From Acinetobacter tandoii DSM 14970 = CIP 107469 (lineage in GTDB: Bacteria > Pseudomonadota > Gammaproteobacteria > Pseudomonadales > Moraxellaceae), in the NCBI RefSeq assembly GCF_000400735.1, contig NZ_KE007367.1, forward strand, positions 707,882 through 771,881: a stretch of 64,000 nucleotides of DNA, read 5' to 3'. Position 1 is the first letter of the stretch. Each line of letters starts with the position of its first letter. Positions 8,436 through 16,957 of the stretch are shown here, one piece after another. The notes beneath the pieces are model-generated. The model was given only the letters and a program-made list of their open reading frames with translations. It was not told the DNA's origin and did not search any database. The position numbers and the translations under genes were made by a program.

Positions 8436-8480
8436 ATAACAGAAGTTTGAAATTCTTTTCTTCTGTTATAGTTTTTTATT
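8436..8480 (+). terminator. Intrinsic terminator downstream of the crotonase gene
   Basis: ATAACAGAAG–14 nt–CTTCTGTTAT, a 10-bp perfect stem, is followed by AGTTTTTTATTT. It lies 114 bases after the crotonase stop. Confidence 0.75.
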
Positions 8481-8553
8481 TAAAAAGTGTATCTACATCA
8501 GTGAATAGAACTTCGCCATAATCATTACAAGCCATAGTAGAGTGAGTTTTGTG

Positions 8554-8715
8554 ATGAAAGATGATCAAGGTTCAAATAACCCAGAAAAATATGCAGACAG
8601 TTCTATTTCCGATAAAGCCTTTAAACGAATGATTCTTTGGTTTTTCTTATACTGTGCATTTTTTTGCATCTGTGTCATCTTTGTGGTCAATGCCGACTCA
8701 GCATTTATGCCTTGA
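8554..8715 (+). CDS. Small single-pass membrane protein, 53 residues
   Basis: A short open frame with ATG at 8554 and TGA at 8713. The first 26 residues are hydrophilic and charged (K-D-D-Q…, K-A-F-K-R-M). They are followed by a single strong hydrophobic segment (I-L-W-F-F-L-Y-C-A-F-F-C-I-C-V-I-F-V-V) and a short tail. This gives a tail-anchored or N-in single-pass inner-membrane protein with positive residues just before the membrane span, as the positive-inside rule predicts. I do not recognise the family. It sits between a terminator and the CPA2 antiporter gene 246 bases downstream. An in-frame GTG directly precedes the ATG. The ribosome site is weak, so expression is uncertain. Confidence 0.55.
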   Translation: MKDDQGSNNPEKYADSSISDKAFKRMILWFFLYCAFFCICVIFVVNADSAFMP

Positions 8716-8961
8716 TGTCACACAGTACAAAATAACATTAACATCCCCCTACATGAGATTTGCATCAGCAATCGAAATCTTCAAATTTGATTCTGATGCA
8801 ATACAAATGATGATTTTAAATCAGACTCTTTAAATATTCTCCAAGCCAATTTGGCGTCTATAGTTCTATCATTCAATCTGACTCAAGTTCAAATTATGAT
8901 GTCCTCTGACCGCATAATCAGTTAATATTTTTCAAAATAATTCAATAAATATGAGAAATAT

Positions 8962-10773
8962 ATGAGTGCAGAAGCGGATTCTCTTAGTCTCATCTCCCCT
9001 GTAATCTTACTTACAGCAGCCGTCATCGCTGTGCCAGTGATCAAACGCTTGGGGCTGAGTTCGGTATTGGGCTATCTAATTGCGGGATTAATTATTGGGC
9101 CATTTGGTTTGGCTTTTTTCTATGATTCAGCATCAATTTTACATATCGCTGAACTGGGTATTGTGATGTATCTGTTTGTGATTGGGCTAGAAATGCGTCC
9201 TTCACATTTATGGAGTTTAAGAAAGGAAATTTTTGGACTCGGAACCTTACAAATTATCGCATGTTCAATTGGGCTGACTGGCGTCGGCTTAGTTTATGGC
9301 TATTCTTGGCAAGTGAGTTTTGTGTGTGCTGCGGGTTTTGTCCTTACATCTACCGCAATTGTGATGCAACTTTTGGGAGATCGTGGTGATATTGCACAAC
9401 CTCGTGGACAAAAAATTGTCTCTATTCTTTTATTTGAAGATTTGCTGATTGTTCCTTTACTCGCGATTGTTGCATTTATCGCTCCGAATCATGTTGTTGA
9501 AAGCACCTCGGTGCGTTTGCAAAATATTGGTATTGGCTTAATTTCAATTGCGGGTTTAATCGCGGCTGGTTATTGGTTACTCAATCCTCTATTCCGTCTA
9601 TTAGCAGCAGCGAAAGCACGTGAAGTGATGACCGCAGCAGCATTATTGGTTGTCTTAGGCGCAGCATTGCTCATGCAAATTAGTGGGCTTTCTATGGCAA
9701 TGGGTGCTTTTCTAGCGGGCGTACTCCTCTCCGAATCAACCTTCCGCCATCAAATTGAAGCCGATATTGAGCCTTTTCGAGGAATTTTACTTGGTTTATT
9801 TTTCCTTGGCGTTGGAATGTCCTTAGACCTAAAAGTAGTGAAAAATAACTGGCCACTGATTCTCAGTGCCGTCGTTGCATTAATGTTTGTTAAAGCAGTG
9901 ATGATCTATCTTACCGCTCGTTTAACCAAAAGCCCGCATATCGAAGCGCTTGATCGTGCATTACTGATGGCTCAAGGCGGGGAATTTGCTTTTGTGCTGT
10001 TCACGGCAGCAATGAGCGCTCAAGTAATTAGCGCTGTCGAACGCTCGAATCTTACCGCTATTGTAGTTTTGTCGATGATTCTTACACCAATTATCGGTAT
10101 TTTATTTAAACGATTTACCCAAAAAACAGCACAAGTTTCATTAGACAATATACGTATTGCAGATGGTCTTTCGGGTAAAGTTTTGATGATTGGTTTTGGT
10201 CGTTTTGGGCAAGTTACCAGTCAATTGTTACTCGCACGCGGTGTTGATGTCACAATTATTGATAATGATATCGACATGATTCAAAACGCGGAACGCTTTG
10301 GTTTTACCATTTATTATGGCGATGGTTCTCGCTTAGATATTTTACATGCGTCAGGAGCAGACACAGCAGAAGCCATTGTGGTCTGCGTAGACCACAAAGA
10401 AACTACGAATAAAATTGTAGAGTTGGTACAGCATGAATTTCCCCTAACCAAACTATTGGTACGCTCATATGACCGTGAACACGCCTTACATTTGGCTAAA
10501 CAAAATGTCGATTACATGATTCGGGAAACTTTTGAGTCGGCTATGGTGTTTGGTGGAGCGATTTTAGAAGAACTTGGCGTTGACCTAAACGAGGTCGAAG
10601 AAATTAGTCGTGAAATTCGTGAACGTGACAAAGAACGCTTTGAAACAGAAGTCGCGGCAGATGATGTTTATGCAGGAATTGGCCTACAATACACAGGCCC
10701 ACGCCCGACAGCACCATTAATCACGCCTAAGCATACAGGGCAAATTATTAATGAATGCGACACGCAACAGTAA
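8962..10773 (+). CDS. CPA2-family cation:proton antiporter with TrkA-N domain (KefB/KefC-like)
   Basis: A 603-residue monovalent cation:proton antiporter of the CPA2 family. Residues 1 to about 385 form roughly 12 hydrophobic segments with the family features G-Y-L-I-A-G-L-I-I-G-P-F-G and A-M-G-A-F-L-A-G-V-L-L-S-E. From about residue 405 a cytoplasmic Rossmann RCK/TrkA-N domain begins (V-L-M-I-G-F-G-R-F-G-Q), followed by Y-G-D-G-S-R, the nucleotide-binding half. This is the KefB/KefC architecture, K+ efflux coupled to H+ entry and gated by nucleotide or glutathione adducts. No ancillary KefF/KefG gene is adjacent, so glutathione gating is not supported by context. The gene is monocistronic, with a palindromic terminator after it. 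Confidence 0.9.
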   Translation: MSAEADSLSLISPVILLTAAVIAVPVIKRLGLSSVLGYLIAGLIIGPFGLAFFYDSASILHIAELGIVMYLFVIGLEMRPSHLWSLRKEIFGLGTLQIIACSIGLTGVGLVYGYSWQVSFVCAAGFVLTSTAIVMQLLGDRGDIAQPRGQKIVSILLFEDLLIVPLLAIVAFIAPNHVVESTSVRLQNIGIGLISIAGLIAAGYWLLNPLFRLLAAAKAREVMTAAALLVVLGAALLMQISGLSMAMGAFLAGVLLSESTFRHQIEADIEPFRGILLGLFFLGVGMSLDLKVVKNNWPLILSAVVALMFVKAVMIYLTARLTKSPHIEALDRALLMAQGGEFAFVLFTAAMSAQVISAVERSNLTAIVVLSMILTPIIGILFKRFTQKTAQVSLDNIRIADGLSGKVLMIGFGRFGQVTSQLLLARGVDVTIIDNDIDMIQNAERFGFTIYYGDGSRLDILHASGADTAEAIVVCVDHKETTNKIVELVQHEFPLTKLLVRSYDREHALHLAKQNVDYMIRETFESAMVFGGAILEELGVDLNEVEEISREIRERDKERFETEVAADDVYAGIGLQYTGPRPTAPLITPKHTGQIINECDTQQ

Positions 10774-10797
10774 TCAAGATTATACAATTCATCAATA

Positions 10798-10825
10798 AAA
10801 AGAGGTCTAATTAGACCTCTTTTTT
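10798..10825. terminator. Bidirectional terminator between antiporter and LysR genes
   Basis: AGAGGTCTAA/TTAGACCTCT is a perfect palindrome at 10801–10820, flanked by A-tract and T-tract. It lies between two convergent genes. Confidence 0.85.
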
Positions 10826-10841
10826 ATATTTTGAGTAATTT

Positions 10842-11735
10842 CTATCGCGCTAAAATTTCATGACACATTTGTCTTAGCCATTGATGGCTGGTCTTATGAT
10901 GACATGACATATGCCAGAACTGTTTTACGCTATAAGTCGGAAATGAAATAGGCGCATTAAAAATTTGTAAATTACCGCGCGATAATAATACTTCACTCAG
11001 GTAATAAGGCACAGTGGCAATCGCATCGGACTCTTGCACTACCAAACCCACACCCAAGTAGCTTGGTAAGCGCATGATAATATTGCGTTTTAGATCTAAA
11101 TTTAACAGCTCATTTTCAATATGATAATGACCAATGCCAGCGTCAATATCTATATGTGACTCTGCCAGATACTGTTCAATGGTTAAATGATTTGGCGTTA
11201 AACGAGGATGGTTTTTCGCGGCAATCACCACATAGTATTGTTCAAATAACAATTGTTGATAAAAACCATTTTCCATGTGCGGCAAGAAACCAATCGCCAG
11301 ATCAATTTCTCCATTTGCCATTTGATAACTGGTTTCAGAGGTAATCGGACGCACATTTAATCTTACATGGGGTGCATGCTGTTTTAAGTATTGTGAAATC
11401 TTTGGCAGCAAGACTAAATGTGATACATCTGTCATCGCAATGTTAAATTGCTGATGTGAATTCATTTCATCAAAATCGATGGTGAAATTATTAATTAATT
11501 CAATTCGGTTTAAGGCTTCACTCACCAATGGAAATAACTGCTTGGAGAGTTCCGTCGGCATCATTTCATTGCCAATACGTAAAAATAGCGGATCGTTATA
11601 ATGTTGACGGATTTTATTTAAGCTATTACTGACCGCAGGTTGACTCATGCAGAGTTGTTCTGCAGCAACCGAAACACTTTTAAATTTATACACATAGAAA
11701 AAAATGCTGAGAAGTTTACAGTCAAGTTCGAACAC
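10842..11735 (-). CDS. LysR-family transcriptional regulator
   Basis: A 297-residue LysR-type regulator with an N-terminal HTH (V-S-V-A-A-E-Q-L-C-M-S-Q-P-A-V-S-N-S-L-N-K-I-R) of the NodD/LeuO/PnbR-like group with the D-P-L-F-L-R motif. The effector domain follows (E-I-D-L-A-I-G-F-L). It lies 113 bases downstream of modC on the same strand, after the molybdenum genes, but there is no evidence that it regulates them. ModE, the usual molybdate regulator, is a different family. The target is unknown. Confidence 0.87.
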   Translation of the reverse strand: MFELDCKLLSIFFYVYKFKSVSVAAEQLCMSQPAVSNSLNKIRQHYNDPLFLRIGNEMMPTELSKQLFPLVSEALNRIELINNFTIDFDEMNSHQQFNIAMTDVSHLVLLPKISQYLKQHAPHVRLNVRPITSETSYQMANGEIDLAIGFLPHMENGFYQQLLFEQYYVVIAAKNHPRLTPNHLTIEQYLAESHIDIDAGIGHYHIENELLNLDLKRNIIMRLPSYLGVGLVVQESDAIATVPYYLSEVLLSRGNLQIFNAPISFPTYSVKQFWHMSCHHKTSHQWLRQMCHEILAR

Positions 11736-11848
11736 TAAAATAGAAATCCTGATTTTATTTCAATAAGCGCATATCATCGCTTTTTTTCATATTTACGCCA
11801 ATATCAAATTCTATCTTTTTCTGTGATTGTATGTATTTTCTTAATTAT

Positions 11849-12487
11849 TTAAATTAATAACTTCCCCACACGCATGGTGAGAATCTCCGCCTCTAAGCTT
11901 TTTAATTCATCCATATGATGCGTGACATAAATCATCGGTAAATTTAGTTCATCTTTAATGCGTTTAAAAAAAGGTAATATTTGTTGTTTGAGTTGACGAT
12001 CTAAACCTGTAAGTGGTTCATCTAAAAGTAATAAATTGGGTGACGACAACAATGCACGTCCAATACAAACACGCTGGGCTTCACCCCCTGATAGTTGATG
12101 GGCTTTGCGTTGAATCAGATGTTCTAATTCTAATAATTCTACAATTTGTGCAGAGTGAAATTTAATATCTTGAGGATCTTGAAGTTTTTCTGCATATTTT
12201 AGGTTTTGTTGAACATTTAAATGTGGGAATAACAACGCTTGTTGAAAGACTAAAGCAACTTGTCGTTGATGGGGCGCTAAGTTGATCTTCCGAGATGAAG
12301 CAAATAAAGTTTGAGAACCCAATTGAATATCACCCGATAGCGGATTGAGTAATCCTGCTATGTTCTTGAGCAAGGTGGTTTTACCACTTCCCGATGAACC
12401 GACAATGCCTAAAATTGGGTGCTGCATTTCAAGTTGAATATTTAAATTAAAATCAGCTCGTTGATAATGGAATTTACAGATCAACAT
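11849..12487 (-). CDS. modC: Molybdate ABC transporter ATPase ModC (short form)
   Basis: A 212-residue ABC ATPase that powers molybdate import through ModB. Walker A G-S-S-G-S-G-K-T-T (about 31–39), signature L-S-G-G-E-A-Q-R, Walker B L-L-L-L-D-E-P-L-T-G-L-D and the switch His (Y-V-T-H-H) are all present. ModC of E. coli is about 350 residues and has a C-terminal molybdate-binding TOBE/Mop domain; this protein ends right after the ATPase core, so that regulatory domain is absent. It is the last gene of modABC, 4 bases after modB. Assignment to molybdate rests on modA, modB and the adjacent cofactor genes. Confidence 0.9.
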   Translation of the reverse strand: MLICKFHYQRADFNLNIQLEMQHPILGIVGSSGSGKTTLLKNIAGLLNPLSGDIQLGSQTLFASSRKINLAPHQRQVALVFQQALLFPHLNVQQNLKYAEKLQDPQDIKFHSAQIVELLELEHLIQRKAHQLSGGEAQRVCIGRALLSSPNLLLLDEPLTGLDRQLKQQILPFFKRIKDELNLPMIYVTHHMDELKSLEAEILTMRVGKLLI

Positions 12488-12491
12488 GACG

Positions 12492-13175
12492 TTAAACTCC
12501 TAATTGCTTTTGATATTTCTGCAAAATCATATAATTGGCAATTAATGCACTAAAGGCCAACAGCATAGAAAGTGCAACTAAGCGCATTGCCATTTCTTCG
12601 CCATTGGGTTGTTGTAGAAATGAATAAATTGCAATCGGTATCGTGCGTGTTTCATCTGGAATATTGCCAACAAAAGTAATGGTTGCGCCAAATTCACCAA
12701 GGCTACGGCTAAAACACAAGATGCTACCAATAATGATGCCGGGAATTGCCAAAGGTAAACTAATACTACAAAACACCCGTATCGGGCTGGCACCTAAAGT
12801 TGCCGCTACTTGTTCTAATTGTTGATTAATCAATTGAAAAGACAGACGAATGGGCTGCACCATCAAGGGAAAAGCCACGATCATTGAAGCAAGTACGGCG
12901 CCTTTCCAGTTAAAAACCACCTGAATACCGAGTTCATTTAAGTAGCGCCCAATCCAGCCTTGTTGCCCAAATAAAACCAAGAGTAAATAGCCCAAAACTA
13001 CGGGAGGTAATACCATCGGCATTTGTAAGATGGCTTCTAATACAAATTTAAGCCGAAACTCATAACGTGCTAAAACCCAAGCCAAAGCAATGGCAAAAGG
13101 CAAACTCAGCAAGGTCGCAAATATCGCGACTTTGGCTGATAAATATAATGCACTGAGTTCCTCTGGGCTTAACAT
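12492..13175 (-). CDS. modB: Molybdate ABC transporter permease ModB
   Basis: A 227-residue inner-membrane permease for molybdate. About five to six hydrophobic segments are visible. The cytoplasmic EAA coupling motif reads E-Q-V-A-A-T-L-G-A-S-P-I-R-V-F near residue 120, and L-P-M-V-L-P-P-V-V-L-G-Y-L-L-L is typical of ModB/CysT-type proteins. It lies between modA (10-base gap) and modC (4-base gap), in one transcription unit. Confidence 0.93.
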   Translation of the reverse strand: MLSPEELSALYLSAKVAIFATLLSLPFAIALAWVLARYEFRLKFVLEAILQMPMVLPPVVLGYLLLVLFGQQGWIGRYLNELGIQVVFNWKGAVLASMIVAFPLMVQPIRLSFQLINQQLEQVAATLGASPIRVFCSISLPLAIPGIIIGSILCFSRSLGEFGATITFVGNIPDETRTIPIAIYSFLQQPNGEEMAMRLVALSMLLAFSALIANYMILQKYQKQLGV

Positions 13176-13185
13176 GGATTCAGTC

Positions 13186-13950
13186 CTATTGTTTTAAAAC
13201 AAAACCATAGCGTTGAAAAATTTGCTTTGCTTGGCTGTTAGTACGCACATATTGTTCAAATTTCAAGGCATCTTGATTGGTCATGCCTTGCTGAGTAAGC
13301 GCAATAGGATAAATAATCGGATGATGTGAATTGGCAGGGAAAGTCCCAATAATTTTAACCTTCTGGCTAATGAGTGCATCGGTTTTATAGACAATTCCAA
13401 CAGTGCATTCCCCGCGTTCAATAAATGCCAAAGCAGCGCGTACATCATCTGTTCCCACAATTCGACCTTTTAAAGCTTTGAACCAATTCAGCTTAATTAA
13501 ACTTTGCTTGGCATATTTCCCCGCAGGGACAGATTCCATTTGCCCTGTACACAGGTATCCCTGAAAAGCTCCTGCAAAGTTAAATTGTGGTTTGGCTTGA
13601 AACGGAATATTTAATTGACGCGAGCTAATGGCGACCAATTGATTCAATAAAAAAGGATGCACTTGCTTACCGCTAATTTTCTGTTTTTGTACCAGATAAT
13701 TCATCCAGTCTAGATCCGCAGAGAAATAGATATCGCTACTTGCCCCCGCTTCTATCTGTTTTGCTAAAGCAGAGGATGCGCCAAACACAGGCACAATCTT
13801 AGTTTTTGGATATTGTGCCTGATACTGTTTGGAAATATCAGTTAAAGCATTGGATAAACTGGCTGCGGCATAGATTTTGACGGTATTGGCATGACTTAAA
13901 ATGCTCAAACAGCAGGTTGTAACAAGCACTAAAGCAGGTTTAATTTTCAT
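13186..13950 (-). CDS. modA: Molybdate-binding periplasmic protein ModA
   Basis: A 254-residue periplasmic binding protein for molybdate or tungstate. I chose the ATG at 13950, which begins a classic signal peptide (M-K-I-K-P-A-L-V-L-V-T-T-C-C…S-H-A) and has AGAGG 10 bases upstream; a longer frame to 14022 would overlap moeA and put 24 polar residues in front of the signal. The mature start T-V-K-I-Y-A-A-A-S-L-S-N-A-L and the F-G-A-S-S-A-L-A-K-Q-I motif carry the oxyanion-binding serines of the ModA family. The D-V-R-A-A-L-A-F-I-E-R-G-E-C stretch is also typical. Confidence 0.92.
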   Translation of the reverse strand: MKIKPALVLVTTCCLSILSHANTVKIYAAASLSNALTDISKQYQAQYPKTKIVPVFGASSALAKQIEAGASSDIYFSADLDWMNYLVQKQKISGKQVHPFLLNQLVAISSRQLNIPFQAKPQFNFAGAFQGYLCTGQMESVPAGKYAKQSLIKLNWFKALKGRIVGTDDVRAALAFIERGECTVGIVYKTDALISQKVKIIGTFPANSHHPIIYPIALTQQGMTNQDALKFEQYVRTNSQAKQIFQRYGFVLKQ

Positions 13951-13987
13951 ACAATCCCGACCTCTTAATTTAACGATAGTGGTTTGA

Positions 13988-15214
13988 TTACAGGAAAAGC
14001 CCTTGTACCGTTGATCCTGCACTTAAAACCTGATTTTCAGGTATTCGAACCAAACAATTGGCGTGCATCAGATTACTCAGCATATGTGATTGCTGTTTTG
14101 ATAAATTTTCGACCCATAATTGCCCTTGCTCAAAATGAGCAAACATTCTCAGAAAGCGTTCTCTCGAATCACTTTTGATGGATTGCTTTAAGGTTGCGTT
14201 AAACCAGTTAGGTAATTGAGTCTGACCTTGTAATGCATTTAATAAGGTTGCAGTATAAATTTGCATGCCGACAAATACCGCAGCGGGATTCCCCGGTAGT
14301 CCTAATAAATAACAAGTATCGCCAGATGCACGTTGATATTCTGCAAAGAGCATCGGTTTACCAGGTTTCTGTTTTACTTTCCAAAAGATTTGCTGAAAGC
14401 CTTGCGCTAATGCCACAGGTCGTACAAAGTCATAGTCTCCGACCGAAACTCCACCAGTGGTCAAAATGACGTCGTACTCTTGTTTGAGTTGTTGAATCAA
14501 CTGTTGTAGCGTCAGTTCGGTATCTTCGACATGGTAAATGTTGACATTTTGCTGCTGTTGTTCAAACCATGCTTGGATTAATGGGGCATTGGCATCAAAA
14601 ATTTTTCCCGCACTAAAATCATCTAGTGTTTTAGCGACTTCATCTCCAGTAATGACCACGGCAACTTTGGGAAATTGATAGACTTTAACCTGTTGAACCC
14701 CTGCCATCGCCAATGCAGCTATAGCCCCAACACTTAAATGCTGTCCTTGATTTGCCAGTAGTTGTCCGCGACTCAATTCTTCTCCTACATCACGAATATC
14801 GGCATGTATTTCTAAGGCGACATTGATTTGAATTTGATCAGGGCTCAATGGGGTGACAATTTCTTGCCGTGCAACGGTTGTTGTACCTTCAGGGATTTTT
14901 GCACCTGTGAAAATACGTAGTGCCTGTCCATTTTCAAGTTGCAAGTTTTGATCTTGCCCTGCTCGAATTTCACCAATCAATTCAAACTTGGAATTCTCTA
15001 GGATTGGCTGATTGCTGCATAGGGCATAACCATCGACCGCACTTTGATTAAACAAGGGCAAATCAATTTCAGAGTGAATATCTACTGCTAAGTATCGATT
15101 CAATGCCTGTTGCAATGGAATACTTTCACTGGCTAATGCATGAACTCGATTTACTATCATCGCAAGGGCTTGATCTACACTCATCATTCCTGTTTCAGCA
15201 CAACAACCCGACAT
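13988..15214 (-). CDS. moeA: Molybdopterin molybdenumtransferase MoeA
   Basis: A 408-residue MoeA, which inserts molybdate into adenylated molybdopterin to give Moco. Features seen: the N-terminal A-L-N-R-Y-L-A-V-D-I segment, F-N-Q-S-A-V-D-G-Y-A, the G-A-K-I-P-E-G-T-T-T-V signature, the MPT-binding T-T-G-G-V-S-V-G-D-Y-D-F-V segment and L-P-G-N-P-A-A-V. Its start overlaps the moaCB stop by one base (15214), so the two are coupled. It needs the adenylated intermediate made by the MogA/MoaB-type domain of its neighbour. Confidence 0.95.
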   Translation of the reverse strand: MSGCCAETGMMSVDQALAMIVNRVHALASESIPLQQALNRYLAVDIHSEIDLPLFNQSAVDGYALCSNQPILENSKFELIGEIRAGQDQNLQLENGQALRIFTGAKIPEGTTTVARQEIVTPLSPDQIQINVALEIHADIRDVGEELSRGQLLANQGQHLSVGAIAALAMAGVQQVKVYQFPKVAVVITGDEVAKTLDDFSAGKIFDANAPLIQAWFEQQQQNVNIYHVEDTELTLQQLIQQLKQEYDVILTTGGVSVGDYDFVRPVALAQGFQQIFWKVKQKPGKPMLFAEYQRASGDTCYLLGLPGNPAAVFVGMQIYTATLLNALQGQTQLPNWFNATLKQSIKSDSRERFLRMFAHFEQGQLWVENLSKQQSHMLSNLMHANCLVRIPENQVLSAGSTVQGLFL

Positions 15215-16137
15215 TATTGATACCCTCCTGCATGAGGAATATTTTTCTGTATATCGAACAGATGAATTAATGCAGGTTGAATCGCAATGAGGGATTCTTT
15301 CGCGCCCTGACGGCTTCCGGGTAAAGTGATCACTAGACTCTGATCAATATAACCTGCAACACCACGGCTAAGTGCTGCATAAGGTGTGCGTTTCTGACCA
15401 AAACTACGAGAGGCTTCCATTAACCCCGGAATTTCACGTTTCATTAAGGGTTGTAGAGTTTCTACGGTAAGATCTTTCGGACCAAGCCCCGTTCCACCCA
15501 CGGTCAGAATAAGAGGATACTCTTTTTTTTGCTGTTCGATTAATGCCAGCAATTGCTCTGGACTGTCTGGAATCACCTGATACGCAATCTCTTTAAAATT
15601 GGCTTCTTGAAGGATCTCCAGCACATTTAAGCCTGCGGTATCTGGCTTTTTACCTGCGGCAACCGTATCGGAGAGGACAATGATTGAAGCAGGAATGGCA
15701 TCTTTTAGTGCGCGAGTATAATGAGACTTGCCCCCTTTTTTCTTCGCTAGTTTACATTGGTCTAGGCATAAATCTTCTGGTTCGCAATGTGGCTTGAGCA
15801 TGTCATAGAGGGTTAATCCCGCTAGACTGACCGCGGTTAATGCCTCCATTTCCACGCCTGTTGGACCAATAGTTTCAACGGTTGCTGTAATTAAGACATG
15901 TTGTTCGAAGAGTTCATATTCCACATCTGCACGGTAAATAGGTAATGGATGACACAAGGGAATCAGTTCATCGGTACGCTTGGCTGCAAGGATTCCTGCG
16001 ATACGGGCAGTTTTTAGTGCATCACCCTTTTCAGTATTGCCATTGCGGAGTAGCTCAATACAGTGTGCAGGCGCATACAAAATACCCGTTGCTACTGCGG
16101 TTCTATAGCTTTCGGCTTTCATGCCTACATTTTTCAT
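15214..16137 (-). CDS. moaCB: MoaC–MoaB fusion protein (bifunctional Moco synthesis)
   Basis: A 307-residue protein made of two Moco enzymes in tandem. Residues 1 to about 150 are MoaC (cyclic pyranopterin monophosphate synthase): A-A-K-R-T-D-E-L-I-P-L-C-H-P-L, G-V-E-M-E-A-L-T and L-Y-D-M-L-K, with the catalytic Lys and Asp conserved. From about 155 to the end is a MoaB/MogA-type molybdopterin adenylyltransferase domain: I-I-V-L-S-D-T-V, D-T-A-G, L-T-V-G-G-T-G-L-G-P-K-D-L-T and L-P-G-S-R-Q-G. The fusion joins an early and a late step of the pathway. No separate mogA or moaB is in the window. It lies between moaE (22-base gap) and moeA (1-base overlap). Confidence 0.93.
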   Translation of the reverse strand: MKNVGMKAESYRTAVATGILYAPAHCIELLRNGNTEKGDALKTARIAGILAAKRTDELIPLCHPLPIYRADVEYELFEQHVLITATVETIGPTGVEMEALTAVSLAGLTLYDMLKPHCEPEDLCLDQCKLAKKKGGKSHYTRALKDAIPASIIVLSDTVAAGKKPDTAGLNVLEILQEANFKEIAYQVIPDSPEQLLALIEQQKKEYPLILTVGGTGLGPKDLTVETLQPLMKREIPGLMEASRSFGQKRTPYAALSRGVAGYIDQSLVITLPGSRQGAKESLIAIQPALIHLFDIQKNIPHAGGYQ

Positions 16138-16159
16138 GGTGCTTTCCTATTGCTAAATA

Positions 16160-16687
16160 TTAAACAGAAGCCGCTTTTGTTTGATGGTGTGAACATGATT
16201 CATGATGAGCATGTGACTGAACAGGCGTTGTAATGGCAACATAATCCTGATCTTTACGGATACAGCAACCTTCTACATATTGGCTCGAACCATCTGTATA
16301 AAACTCTTCTTTCCAGACAGGCACTTCATGCTTAACCCGTTCTACTGCTTCTTCACAGGCTTGGAAGGCTTCTCGACGATGTGCGGCATAAGCCATGGCA
16401 ATAATTGCAGTATCGCCAATATCTAAAGCACCAATGCGATGAACCACCCGAACATAGGACACTTGATATTTGGCTTGAATTTCTTGCTCAATGGCGCGAA
16501 TCATTTTTTCAGCAACAGGAGCATAAGCAGTATATTTCAACGCTTTGACCGCTTTACCTTCATGGTGATTACGTACTGTCCCGATAAAGATACCAATACC
16601 ACCACATTCAGGAAAATGTTGGATACCATCAAAATCACTTTGCGTTAATGCGGTGGTTTGAACTCGTGGGAAATTTTTCAGGCTCAT
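16160..16687 (-). CDS. moaE: Molybdopterin synthase catalytic subunit MoaE
   Basis: A 175-residue large subunit of MPT synthase, which with MoaD converts cyclic pyranopterin monophosphate to molybdopterin. The family stretch G-A-I-G-I-F-I-G-T-V-R appears as G-G-I-G-I-F-I-G-T-V-R-N. R-V-V-H-R-I-G-A-L-D-I-G-D and the catalytic-lysine segment V-P-V-W-K-E-E follow. The C-terminal about 25 residues are His-rich (S-H-A-H-H-E-S-C-S-H-H), longer than E. coli MoaE and possibly metal-binding. It lies 5 bases after moaD. Confidence 0.93.
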   Translation of the reverse strand: MSLKNFPRVQTTALTQSDFDGIQHFPECGGIGIFIGTVRNHHEGKAVKALKYTAYAPVAEKMIRAIEQEIQAKYQVSYVRVVHRIGALDIGDTAIIAMAYAAHRREAFQACEEAVERVKHEVPVWKEEFYTDGSSQYVEGCCIRKDQDYVAITTPVQSHAHHESCSHHQTKAASV

Positions 16688-16692
16688 CTAAC

Positions 16693-16956
16693 TTACCCCC
16701 CTGCCACTGGCGATAACAATACGAGGGTTATTGCATGTTCAATAACCAAATGACGCGGGATAATGTCTTCACCGATTGCACAGGCACAGCGCTCAATCAG
16801 GGTTTTAGCTTCAGGATAAAGTGACATGACTTGGCTTAAGACTGCCCCGATATCACTATTGGGCGGGCTGTAAATCACAAGGTTTGCAGGCAATAATTTT
16901 TCAACTGCACCATAAGCTTCAATTTTAATTTGGATGGTTGAATTTGATTGCAACAT
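16693..16956 (-). CDS. moaD: Molybdopterin synthase sulfur carrier MoaD
   Basis: An 87-residue ubiquitin-fold sulfur carrier. It ends in the required Gly-Gly (L-L-S-P-V-A-G-G), which is thiocarboxylated by MoeB and an IscS-type desulfurase before donating sulfur in MPT synthase. A moeB gene is not in this window, so the activating enzyme must be elsewhere. It lies between moaA and moaE with gaps of 1 and 5 bases. Confidence 0.93.
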   Translation of the reverse strand: MLQSNSTIQIKIEAYGAVEKLLPANLVIYSPPNSDIGAVLSQVMSLYPEAKTLIERCACAIGEDIIPRHLVIEHAITLVLLSPVAGG

Positions 16957-16957
16957 A

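Noticed and set aside
13951..14022. Longer ModA start at 14022
   Set aside because: It would place 24 polar residues before a perfect signal peptide and overlap moeA.
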